48,184 nt of DNA, from NCBI GenBank assembly GCA_964194845.1, contig CAXMNX010000056.1, forward strand, positions 1 through 48,184. The letters run 5' to 3'. Under the pieces are notes generated by a model. It was not told where the DNA came from. It searched no databases and saw only the letters and a program-made list of their open reading frames with translations. This stretch comes from CAXMNX01 sp964194845 (lineage in GTDB: Bacteria > Pseudomonadota > Alphaproteobacteria > Rhodobacterales > Rhodobacteraceae). How positions within the stretch are numbered: the stretch's first letter is position 1; every line of letters starts with the position of its first letter. Below, one piece after another: positions 7,206 through 15,083 of the stretch. The translations under genes and the position numbers were made by a program.

Positions 7206-8893
7206 GCCGCAGTCCTGTCGGCAAGGTCGGGGATGTCGGGGTATATCCAATCGTCTTCGGGCATCGTGTACAATTCGTCAGGAAACGGTGCGTTCTGGTA
7301 CATTGTGATCCGCACCCAGCGGTCCGATCTTGGGTCAAATCGTGTGGCCCCGAAGAACGAGAGCTTACAGCGAAGCATATCTATTGGCATCAAGTCGGCG
7401 CAGATCAGGTTGTCCCGGATTTCCGAGTATGGTGCAGCAGACGCAAGCTGCGCACGTCGAACTATCCGGCGATGCTCAGGATGCGCGGCCAGAAAATCTG
7501 CAAGCGGCGTATGTGTCGGCCATGTCGCTAAATCTTCGGCAAGTCGGGCCGCGCGTCGTCCAATATCTAACGGTTGTTCGCGATCAGCACCCGGTTCGTC
7601 GTATCGCTCACCAAGGCGCGGTTCGAGTTTCGCCTCTGACACATACCAAAACCGCGCGGAGTGGTTTGGCATTTCGTAGTCCGGGGCGTCGGCCCATGGG
7701 TATTTTTGCTCGATAACGGACTTCAATTCGCCCAAGGATCGAGAGGCCTCGATCTGAAAATATTCAATCTCGTCAACGCCCATTTCGTCGGCCAGTTCAT
7801 CAATCAGTTCGCCGTAGGGCTCTAGAACCAGCGATGCGACGAGTTCCTGTGCCTCCACGGAAAGGTGATCCGCTGCCCAGCAATAAAGATTGTCCCATGG
7901 GCGGTGTTGGTCCAGTCCCTTGTGGGCGATGTGGTCGCTTAGTGAAGCCAGATCGGCCTTCAGCCCAACCACGCGGATCGCCTGCAATTCGTGCGAAGTG
8001 CCCCAGCAATCGACCAGGCGGCACGCACGCGCGAAATAATTCTGAAAGACCTCTATCGCTTCCGGTGTTGCCCGCGCGATGTTCCGCACCTTCGCCAGCG
8101 CTGTTTCCCGGGCAGTGATCCACGCATTCAATAGACCCGGGTGATTGACAAGAAACGGTGCCATCCCCAGACCTGTCGAGTTGCCAATACCGAGCATCCG
8201 GCGAATTTCCGGGTCGATGCCGACAGCAACAGGTCCACCCTTTTGCGTCGCAATCTGTTCGACCAGATCCAGCGAAAAACATCTGATCAAGTATACCGCC
8301 AGCATCTCGGCGCGGAACGGGCCGCCAAGAATGTCTCGCCCCGCCAATACCTGAAAATCCGCGGTGCCGAATTTGCCCGAGCCATAAACGGCGGTCGTGC
8401 GCATCAGATAACCGACGCTTTCAATCATTTCGCGGTCGGGTTGCTGTCCGGCGGCGAGGCGTTCGACGACATGATCCCAAAGCCGCACCGACCGATTTGC
8501 ACGCGACAGCGACAATTCGCTGTCCGAGACACGCCCCGCTTCCTGCAAGGGGACATTTTTGCGCAGCCGCTCGATGTCGGCGTCCGTAGGCGTGCCGTCA
8601 AAAAGCGCGTATGTTGCGTCCCAGGCAGTGGCGATCACCCGATCTGATCGCATGTCGTCTGGCAGATCGTGGGCAAATGCCACAAGCGAGTAGGTTCGGC
8701 GCGGACCAATTGCCCGATAGACGGCGGTTCCGACGCCGTTTTCATCAATTTTCCAGACAGGTCTGTCGAATTGCCAGCTATCCCGTCGCAGGTTTCGAAG
8801 CAGCACCCGCATAAAGCTTAGCCTTGTCTGGTGCGCCGCCCCCATGCGGTTCAGGCGCATGACGATCTCTGGTGGGCGCAGATCGACGGTCAC
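7202..8893 (-). CDS. Uncharacterised 563-residue conserved-looking protein
   Basis: I do not recognise the family. The protein is soluble, acidic in its second half, rich in Trp/Tyr/Arg, and has no signal peptide, membrane segment or nucleotide-binding loop; YGSGKFGT near residue 170 is not a Walker A motif. It has an N-terminal alpha/beta-looking part (1-110), a helical middle, and a C-terminal region full of aromatic and acidic residues (ARFWYVSEAK; MPEDDWIYPDIPDL). Both ends overlap neighbours by four bases (dipeptidase-like upstream, DUF3726-like downstream), strong evidence that it is a real operon gene. A role in metabolising the substrate of the adjoining TRAP importer is a reasonable guess. 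Confidence 0.8.
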   Translation of the reverse strand: MTVDLRPPEIVMRLNRMGAAHQTRLSFMRVLLRNLRRDSWQFDRPVWKIDENGVGTAVYRAIGPRRTYSLVAFAHDLPDDMRSDRVIATAWDATYALFDGTPTDADIERLRKNVPLQEAGRVSDSELSLSRANRSVRLWDHVVERLAAGQQPDREMIESVGYLMRTTAVYGSGKFGTADFQVLAGRDILGGPFRAEMLAVYLIRCFSLDLVEQIATQKGGPVAVGIDPEIRRMLGIGNSTGLGMAPFLVNHPGLLNAWITARETALAKVRNIARATPEAIEVFQNYFARACRLVDCWGTSHELQAIRVVGLKADLASLSDHIAHKGLDQHRPWDNLYCWAADHLSVEAQELVASLVLEPYGELIDELADEMGVDEIEYFQIEASRSLGELKSVIEQKYPWADAPDYEMPNHSARFWYVSEAKLEPRLGERYDEPGADREQPLDIGRRAARLAEDLATWPTHTPLADFLAAHPEHRRIVRRAQLASAAPYSEIRDNLICADLMPIDMLRCKLSFFGATRFDPRSDRWVRITMYQNAPFPDELYTMPEDDWIYPDIPDLADRTAA

Positions 8894-9876
8894 GGCGCGG
8901 GCCCGAAACTTTTGTCAAAGAAATTCAGCCAGTTATCGCCAAGGATTGCGCCGATGTCATCTTCGCCGAAACCCACGGCGCGCAGCCCGTCGCCAAGGCC
9001 ACGCAGATGGCGGTTGTCTTGAAACCAGTCGGGCATAGTTGGAAATCCGGGTGCATCGGCCGATCCTTCGCCGTAGTCGATGGACTTGGTCCAACGTCCA
9101 ACGCGCATCCACTCGACGATGCTGTCCGGTTGGTCCTGGCAAAGATCGCTGCCGATGCCGATATTTTCAACGCCCATCAACTCGGCTGTTTCAGCGATCA
9201 TCCGACAAAAGTCGTCCAGCGTGCAGGCAGATTTGCCTTTCAGATGGTGGGGGTAAAGCGAGAAACCTAGCATCCCACCGGTTTCCGCCAGAGCGCGCAG
9301 AACTGTATCGGATTTATTGCGCAGCGCCGGAACCCACGAAGCCGGGTTGGCGTGAGTGATTGCAATCGGCCTGGACGAAATTTCAATGGCTTCCAGCGTT
9401 GAGCGTTCAGCTGAATGGCTCATATCAACGACCAAGCCCACGCGGTTCATCTCGGCAATCACCTCGCGCCCCATGCGGGTGATGCCGGGGTCTTCGGCCT
9501 CGTAGCATCCGGTCGCGAGAAGCGACTGGTTGTTATAGCTCAGCTGCATAAAACGGATGCCAAGCGTGTGGCATATCTCGACAAGGCCAATGTCGTCTTC
9601 AATCGGGGCAGCGGTTTGGGTGCCGTATATGATCGCCGTGCGACCAGAAGATCGCGCCGCACGCACGTCTTCGCCGGTTTGGCCATGAACGATCAGGTCG
9701 GGGTATTTTTCCAACCAGCGATTCCAGGTCTCGATATTGCTGACGGTTTCGCGAAACTGTTCGTGATAGGCGATCGTCACGTGAACCGCATCCACGTCGC
9801 CCGCGCGCATCTGGCGAAAAATTTTTTCAGACCAGTTCGCGTATTGCAGGCCGTCGATGCAGTATTGTTCGGGCAT
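8890..9876 (-). CDS. Peptidase M19 (membrane/renal dipeptidase) family protein with an altered metal site
   Basis: 328 residues, a TIM-barrel metallohydrolase of the M19 family (IEDDIGL, DMSHS, THAN and GIGSD blocks in order). Active family members bind two zinc ions through HxD near the N-terminus, a Glu in an EGG motif and two later histidines. Here the HxD position reads DGLQY (Leu10, Tyr12) and the Glu position is Gln87, while His154, His175 and the Asp of GSD (244) remain. Classical binuclear dipeptidase activity is therefore doubtful; the protein may use one metal or do different chemistry. The ATG at 9876 is preferred over a TTG at 9885. The stop overlaps the next gene by four bases. 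Confidence 0.85.
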   Translation of the reverse strand: MPEQYCIDGLQYANWSEKIFRQMRAGDVDAVHVTIAYHEQFRETVSNIETWNRWLEKYPDLIVHGQTGEDVRAARSSGRTAIIYGTQTAAPIEDDIGLVEICHTLGIRFMQLSYNNQSLLATGCYEAEDPGITRMGREVIAEMNRVGLVVDMSHSAERSTLEAIEISSRPIAITHANPASWVPALRNKSDTVLRALAETGGMLGFSLYPHHLKGKSACTLDDFCRMIAETAELMGVENIGIGSDLCQDQPDSIVEWMRVGRWTKSIDYGEGSADAPGFPTMPDWFQDNRHLRGLGDGLRAVGFGEDDIGAILGDNWLNFFDKSFGPAP

Positions 9877-9995
9877 ATTTCGCAATTCTCAGGTCAGCGC
9901 GTCATGTGTTGGAACTTTCGCCATAATGTTGAGCCGGACGCAACGCTTAATAAGTGCGTGCCGGTGGCCATGCACAATTACCTGTTCGCGACCAA

Positions 9996-10427
9996 TTAGC
10001 GAACAACATGAACCGAGCATTTTGCGTGGCGGACAATTCGCGACGCATTGGGTCCAAGCAGAAAATCCTTCAAATCCGGGTCATGCGCGCCGATGACGAT
10101 AAGGTCTGACCCGGCCTTGTCGGCGACTTTCAGTATCTCCTGATAGACTGAACCGGTTGCTACAATGTGCCGCGTATCGTGGTTCGCCTCATCGCCCAGA
10201 ACCGAGGCAGACAGCGCCATCAGCTTATCTTTGACGTCGACAACCAATTTCGCGTGGTGGCCTTCTTCGAAGAAACTACCAACCAGCGAATTGCCGAAAT
10301 CCGGAACAACCGAGACGATATCCAGTTCCGCATTATCGAGCCTCGCAAGTTTGCCAGCTACCTTCAAAACAGCGCTGTCTTCCTGAGGCGCATCGACATC
10401 GACGGCGCACAATATTCGCTTGTTCAT
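9996..10427 (-). CDS. Universal stress protein (UspA family) of the TRAP operon
   Basis: 143 residues, a single Usp domain (MNKRILCAVDVD at the start; DLIVIGAHDPDLKDFLLGPNASRIVRHAKCSVHVVR-type end, here split by the C-terminal strand). The usual nucleotide-binding pattern G-2x-G-9x-G(S/T) is only partly kept: the second Gly is Asp and the last pair is Gly-Pro. Usp proteins encoded with TRAP transporters are known, the best studied being TeaD with the ectoine transporter TeaABC, where the Usp affects transport in an ATP-dependent way. Its ATG overlaps the stop of the permease gene (ATGA), so dosage is tied to the transporter. A 119-base gap follows before the dipeptidase-like gene. Confidence 0.9.
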   Translation of the reverse strand: MNKRILCAVDVDAPQEDSAVLKVAGKLARLDNAELDIVSVVPDFGNSLVGSFFEEGHHAKLVVDVKDKLMALSASVLGDEANHDTRHIVATGSVYQEILKVADKAGSDLIVIGAHDPDLKDFLLGPNASRIVRHAKCSVHVVR

Positions 10428-13036
10428 GCTTCGGCTCCTTCGGATTCGCGCGCCCGGTTTGCCCGACCGCGCTGCATCAATGCAACAAGACCAAGAAGCA
10501 TCAACGCCGGAATGAATATCAGCTCTTTCGGAAGCTGGCTGGAGGGCGTCTGCGCGGACGATATCCGAACCGGCTCGTCCGCGTAAAAATCGAACGATGA
10601 AACACCATCCGAAATTGCTGTGCCGAATAGCGGCTCGTCCAGTTTAATTAGCCCGTCTTCCTCAAGCGTCAGGAAACCAAGCGCTTCAAGCCGTTCAGCG
10701 CCAGTGGCACCTTCGCCGATGTTCACAACAAGCGTCGTGTCTTTCATCTCCAGGGTGTCGAAATCGGGACCGGATACGATGATCCTCAGCTCGTCACCTT
10801 CCGTCGAGCCATCAAGCGTGGTGGCCAGTGCTGCCGGTTCAATCTCCTCGAATGGCGGCATGATGCGGTTCATGAAATAGTCCGGACGGAAGAGCGCGAA
10901 AGCGATGAAGATCATGATCACGCTTTCATAGATGCGGTTCTTGGTCAGGAACCAGCCCATTGTGCCGGAGGTGAAGACCAGGATCGCAATCGACGCTGAT
11001 ATCGCGACGAGAACGCCTTGCCACAAGGTCACGTCGATCAACAGAAGGTCTGTGTTGAAGATGAAAACGAAGGGCAGGGCGACCGTCCGCAAGGAATAAA
11101 AGAAAGCAATGAAACCGGTGCGCATTGCGTCTCCGCCGGATATGGCTGCCGCCGCAAAACTCGCCAACCCCACAGGCGGCGTCACGTCCGCCATGATCCC
11201 GAAGTAGAAGACAAAGAGGTGCACCGCGATCAATGGCACGATCAACCCGTTTTGCGCGCCCAGTTCAACCACGACGCCTGCCATCAGCGATGATACGACA
11301 ATGTAGTTTGCTGTTGTTGGAAGGCCCATGCCCAGGATCAAGGACAACACCGCAACCATCACCAGCATCAAGATGAGATTTCCGCCTGACAGAAACTCGA
11401 CCAGACTAGCCATAACCTGGCCAACGCCGGTCAAGGTTACTGTGCCGACAATCACCCCTGCGGTTGCGGTGGCCAGGCCGATACCGATCATATTTCGTGC
11501 ACCGTCGATCAATCCCTGGATCAAATCGGCAATGCCGGACCGAACCGAATTCGCGGTGTCGCTTTCGCCACGGAACATCGATTTCAGCGGCTTCTGCGTC
11601 AGCAGGATCAGGAACAGCAGGGAGGTGGCCCAGAACGCGGACAGACCCGGCGATTTCTGCTCGATCATCAGAAAATAGACCAGGACGATGATTGGCAACA
11701 GGTAATGCAGACCGGCTTTGTAGATCTCGGCTATGACCGGCAGTTCAACCTCCTTGGCGTTCGGATCATCCGGTACCAGATCATCGGTTTTCGACGCCAA
11801 CCAGAGAAGTGTAACGTAAGCGGCGGCAACCAGCGCCGTCAGGAACAGCCCCGACGATGGCAGCGTATTTGTGATCCAGCGAACTGGGAACTGAACGCCA
11901 TAACAAAGTGCCGCAAATCCGGCAAAGAATAGTCCCATGCCGCCGACGGTTTTTCCCATGCTGACAACCCGATTGCCCAGTGTCGGCATGTTTCGTTTCA
12001 CTGCTTCCAGATGGACGATATAGACCAGCGCCATGTATGAAATGGTGGCAGGCAGGAAGGCGTGGGTAATCACTTCGACATAGGAAATGCCGACATATTC
12101 CACCATCAGGAACGCCGCAGCCCCCATCACCGGCGGCATGATCTGGCCGTTGACCGAACTGGCAACCTCTACCGATCCCGCCTGTTCCGAGCTAAAGCCA
12201 ACCCGTTTCATCAGCGGGATTGTGAATGTGCCGGTGGTGACGACATTGGCGATTGATGAGCCAGAGATCAGCCCGGTCGCGGCTGAACCGACGACAGCGG
12301 CTTTTGCGGGGCCGCCGCGCAGGTGGCCAAGCGCGCCGAACGCCATCTTGATGAAGTAATTGCCCGCGCCCGCCTTATCGAGGAGCGCTCCGAACAGCAC
12401 AAAGAGGAATACAAACTTGGTCGAAACGCCAAGTGCGATACCGAACACGCCTTCTGACGTGATCCACATATGGCTCATTGCTTTGCGCAAAGATGCGCCT
12501 TTCCAGCGGATGACATCAGGAACAAGTTCTGACGATCCAAAGAAAACATAGGCCAGAAATACCGTTGCAACGATCGCCATCGCCGGACCCAGTGCCCGCC
12601 GCGCGCCTTCGAACAAAAGAACCAGCCCGACAAGCGCGAACCACTTGTCCGTGTTGTCGGCAAACTGCCCTTGATCCACCAGTTTCTGGTAGAAAACATA
12701 GCCATAAAGCGCGATGGAGGCACCAACGAGACCCATTATCCAGTCTTGCACCGGAATGTGATCCCTGGGGCTGGATTTCAGTGCCGGATAGGCCGCGAAC
12801 GCCAGAAACATGGCGAACGCCAAATGGATTTGCCGGGAATTATTGATTAGGTCGCCGGGTAAGATAATGTTTGACCAGGGCGACGCAAGCACGACCTGAA
12901 ACAACGACCAGACCACCGCAACCACGGCCAGGAATGTGCCAACCGGACCGACCGGATTTCTCGCGCCCGCATCGGTGGACGCCACAAGATCCTGTAGTTC
13001 TTCTTCGCTCAGCGGTCGGTTGGTATTCTCGGCCAT
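10424..13036 (-). CDS. TRAP transporter fused permease (4TM + 12TM, DctQM-type)
   Basis: 870 residues. The N-terminal part contains the small-subunit (DctQ-like) helices, followed by the large DctM-like domain with its conserved segments (SGSSIANVVTTGTFTIPLMKR, GLPTTANYIVVSSLM, PPVGLASFAAAAISG). After the last helices, about residues 740-850 form a soluble region resembling DUF3394, then a final anchor and basic tail. This fused architecture is typical of TAXI-type TRAP systems, which use an ion gradient rather than ATP for uptake. It lies 101 bases after the binding-protein gene, with a hairpin between them, and has a good ribosome site (GGGAG). The substrate is unknown. Confidence 0.95.
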   Translation of the reverse strand: MAENTNRPLSEEELQDLVASTDAGARNPVGPVGTFLAVVAVVWSLFQVVLASPWSNIILPGDLINNSRQIHLAFAMFLAFAAYPALKSSPRDHIPVQDWIMGLVGASIALYGYVFYQKLVDQGQFADNTDKWFALVGLVLLFEGARRALGPAMAIVATVFLAYVFFGSSELVPDVIRWKGASLRKAMSHMWITSEGVFGIALGVSTKFVFLFVLFGALLDKAGAGNYFIKMAFGALGHLRGGPAKAAVVGSAATGLISGSSIANVVTTGTFTIPLMKRVGFSSEQAGSVEVASSVNGQIMPPVMGAAAFLMVEYVGISYVEVITHAFLPATISYMALVYIVHLEAVKRNMPTLGNRVVSMGKTVGGMGLFFAGFAALCYGVQFPVRWITNTLPSSGLFLTALVAAAYVTLLWLASKTDDLVPDDPNAKEVELPVIAEIYKAGLHYLLPIIVLVYFLMIEQKSPGLSAFWATSLLFLILLTQKPLKSMFRGESDTANSVRSGIADLIQGLIDGARNMIGIGLATATAGVIVGTVTLTGVGQVMASLVEFLSGGNLILMLVMVAVLSLILGMGLPTTANYIVVSSLMAGVVVELGAQNGLIVPLIAVHLFVFYFGIMADVTPPVGLASFAAAAISGGDAMRTGFIAFFYSLRTVALPFVFIFNTDLLLIDVTLWQGVLVAISASIAILVFTSGTMGWFLTKNRIYESVIMIFIAFALFRPDYFMNRIMPPFEEIEPAALATTLDGSTEGDELRIIVSGPDFDTLEMKDTTLVVNIGEGATGAERLEALGFLTLEEDGLIKLDEPLFGTAISDGVSSFDFYADEPVRISSAQTPSSQLPKELIFIPALMLLGLVALMQRGRANRARESEGAEA

Positions 13037-13095
13037 TGATTGCTCTCCCTGATCTCGCTGTCCGGCTCAAATTCATTGAATGATTAACAAAATGA

Positions 13096-13113
13096 GGGGC
13101 GGCACGCCGCCCC
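13096..13113 (-). terminator. Intercistronic hairpin between TAXI binding protein and permease genes (partial terminator/attenuator)
   Basis: A perfect 7-bp GC stem (GGGGCGG/CCGCCCC) closes a 4-nt loop and starts 25 bases after the binding-protein stop. On the minus strand it is followed by TCATTTTGTTAATC, a weak T-rich run. A hairpin in this place would let most transcripts stop after the binding protein, or protect its 3' end, giving more binding protein than permease. Confidence 0.55.
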
Positions 13114-13137
13114 CCTTCGCAGCTATTTTTTGGTGAA

Positions 13138-14106
13138 CTACTCGATCCAGCCCTGTTCGCGATAGTATTTGGCCGCGCCGTCATGCAATGGTGCTGACAG
13201 CCCCGCTGTCGCCATTTCCTGCGGATCAAGATTTGCAAATGCCGGGTGCAGCTTTTTGAAGTCGTCGATATTTTCCATGACCGACTTAACAACAATGTAC
13301 ACTGCGTCCGCAGACACGTTCGCGGATGTCACGAAAGTCGCGCCAACGCCGAATGTCATCGTGTCACCGTCGTTGCCGCGGTACATGCCGCCGGGAATGG
13401 TCGCCGAGCGATAGAACGGATTGTCGTTGATCAATCCGTCCACTGCCGCGCCTTCAACCGTCACCAGAACGGAATCGCAAGCGGTCGTTGCTTCCTGGAT
13501 CGAGCCAGATGGGTGGCCAACGGTATAAACCATGGCGTCAATCTGGTTATCGCAAAGTGCTGCCGACTGCTCAGCTGCCTTAAGTTCGGTCGCCAGCGCA
13601 AAGTCATCCGTAGTCCAGCCAAGCGCGTCAATCAGAACTTCCATGGTTCCGCGTTGGCCAGAACCTGGGTTGCCGATATTTACGCGCTTGCCCTTCAGAT
13701 CATCAAAGCTCGCGATCCCTGAGTCGGCGCGCGCGACTACGGTGAACGGTTCGGGGTGAACCGAAAAGACCGCTCTCAGACCCTCAAATGGCCCGGCGTC
13801 TTCAAACTTGGAAGAGCCGTTGTACGCGTGGTATTGCCAGTCCGATTGGGCAACACCAAACTCAAGCTCGCCTTCGCGGATCGTATTGATGTTGTAGACC
13901 GAGCCACCGGTCGATTCGACCGAGCAGCGAATGCCGTGTTCTTTCCGGCCCTTGTTGACCAGACGGCAGATCGCACCACCGGTTGGATAATAGACACCGG
14001 TGACACCGCCGGTTCCGATTGTAATGAACTCTTCGGCGAACGCCGCCGGAGCCATCAATGCCGCTGCGGCGGCACCGACTATTGTTAATTTGAAATTGGC
14101 AAACAT
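13138..14106 (-). CDS. TAXI-family TRAP transporter solute-binding protein
   Basis: 322 residues with a clear Sec signal peptide: MFANFKLTIVG, a hydrophobic core, then AFA cut before EEF. The mature part begins with ITIGTGGVTGVYYPTGGAICRLVN, the signature of TAXI (TRAP-associated extracytoplasmic immunogenic) binding proteins, which are known or suspected to carry amino-acid-like or dicarboxylate ligands. The ATG at 14106 follows a strong ribosome site (GGGAG); the frame upstream to 14187 lacks one. It acts in the periplasm and delivers ligand to the fused permease downstream. It sits 37 bases after the RpiR-type regulator gene, so regulator and importer are probably one transcript. Confidence 0.93.
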   Translation of the reverse strand: MFANFKLTIVGAAAAALMAPAAFAEEFITIGTGGVTGVYYPTGGAICRLVNKGRKEHGIRCSVESTGGSVYNINTIREGELEFGVAQSDWQYHAYNGSSKFEDAGPFEGLRAVFSVHPEPFTVVARADSGIASFDDLKGKRVNIGNPGSGQRGTMEVLIDALGWTTDDFALATELKAAEQSAALCDNQIDAMVYTVGHPSGSIQEATTACDSVLVTVEGAAVDGLINDNPFYRSATIPGGMYRGNDGDTMTFGVGATFVTSANVSADAVYIVVKSVMENIDDFKKLHPAFANLDPQEMATAGLSAPLHDGAAKYYREQGWIE

Positions 14107-14143
14107 GTAAATCTCCCTTTTTTGCCTTTGTTTATTTCTGCGA

Positions 14144-15007
14144 TTAGCCGTCCCACACTTCGTGAAGACGGCGGTTGCTCTGTTCAACTTCTGCGATCCG
14201 TCGCTGCGCCTCGGGTCCAGCCCGGCTCAGCAACATGCCTGCCAGAACTTCGACCAGCACCAGCGTCGCAACATATGACGAATAAAAGTGCGGACTGTCG
14301 GACGGCACGATGAGGCTGTCAGACGCCGCACCAAGTGCCGGAAATGTGTGGGTGTCGGTTATGACAAGCGTATAGACCCCACAGTCACGCGCCATCTTGG
14401 CGGCTTGAGTTGAGCGGGTCGAAAACGGCGGCTTTGTTACGATGATCAATGCATCGTCAGCGCCAAGACCGGACAGGCTTGCCCCCAACGACGCGCCCAT
14501 ACGACCCGCGAGATGCCATTCATTGGTGAAGAAATGTGTCATGTAGGACAGGTATTCGACAATGCCAGTCGACCCCAACCCACCCAGAAGCGCCACTTTT
14601 TTGCTGGCGTGAAGCCGGTCGGCAATTCGCTCCATGCGATCGCGATCAATGTCCGACAACAAACGATCAAGATTGTTGCGGCAGGCGCTTACATGAGCGT
14701 CAAAAAATGGCACGGCACCGCGTCCATGTTTTTCGATGAGTTGCTCTGCCCGGTCGGCAAAGTTGTTCACGCGCCGGTCGATCTTCAGGCGCATGTCCTC
14801 GCGCAACGATTCGAACCCGTTGTACCCCAGCGCCATTGCAAGTCGTGAATATGTCGCCGGTGACAGGCCGCTGTCGCGTGCCACCACGCGCAGGCTTCGG
14901 GTCGCGGCGTTGACCGGGTTCGCGGCAACATAGTCGCCCGCTTTGCGCAGCTGCGTGCTTAGGCCATCATAGCTATTGGCCAGCCTTTGCTCGAACGTCA
15001 CGCTCAC
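14144..15007 (-). CDS. MurR/RpiR-family transcriptional regulator
   Basis: About 287 residues: an N-terminal helix-turn-helix domain (residues ~1-75, with RDSGLSPATYSRLAMALGY) and a SIS domain (about 105-240) that binds a phosphosugar or other ligand in this family. The frame is open to a TTG at 15052 without a ribosome site. The GTG at 15007 has GGAGGG at a suitable distance and begins next to the family's usual start, so I prefer it. It heads the minus-strand transporter/catabolic array and is divergent from the aminotransferase at 15084. Control of one or both units is the natural expectation, with the imported compound or a metabolite as inducer (inference). Confidence 0.88.
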   Translation of the reverse strand: MSVTFEQRLANSYDGLSTQLRKAGDYVAANPVNAATRSLRVVARDSGLSPATYSRLAMALGYNGFESLREDMRLKIDRRVNNFADRAEQLIEKHGRGAVPFFDAHVSACRNNLDRLLSDIDRDRMERIADRLHASKKVALLGGLGSTGIVEYLSYMTHFFTNEWHLAGRMGASLGASLSGLGADDALIIVTKPPFSTRSTQAAKMARDCGVYTLVITDTHTFPALGAASDSLIVPSDSPHFYSSYVATLVLVEVLAGMLLSRAGPEAQRRIAEVEQSNRRLHEVWDG

Positions 15008-15083
15008 CGCGTCCGACCCTCCACCCAGGATAATATCTCGCGAGCGTTTCAATTGTTTCAGCTATTGTCAACAGAGGATCCGT

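Noticed and set aside
6768..7679. 303-codon plus-strand frame.
   Set aside because: It is antisense to two well-supported overlapping genes and has a low-complexity Ser/Arg-rich translation.
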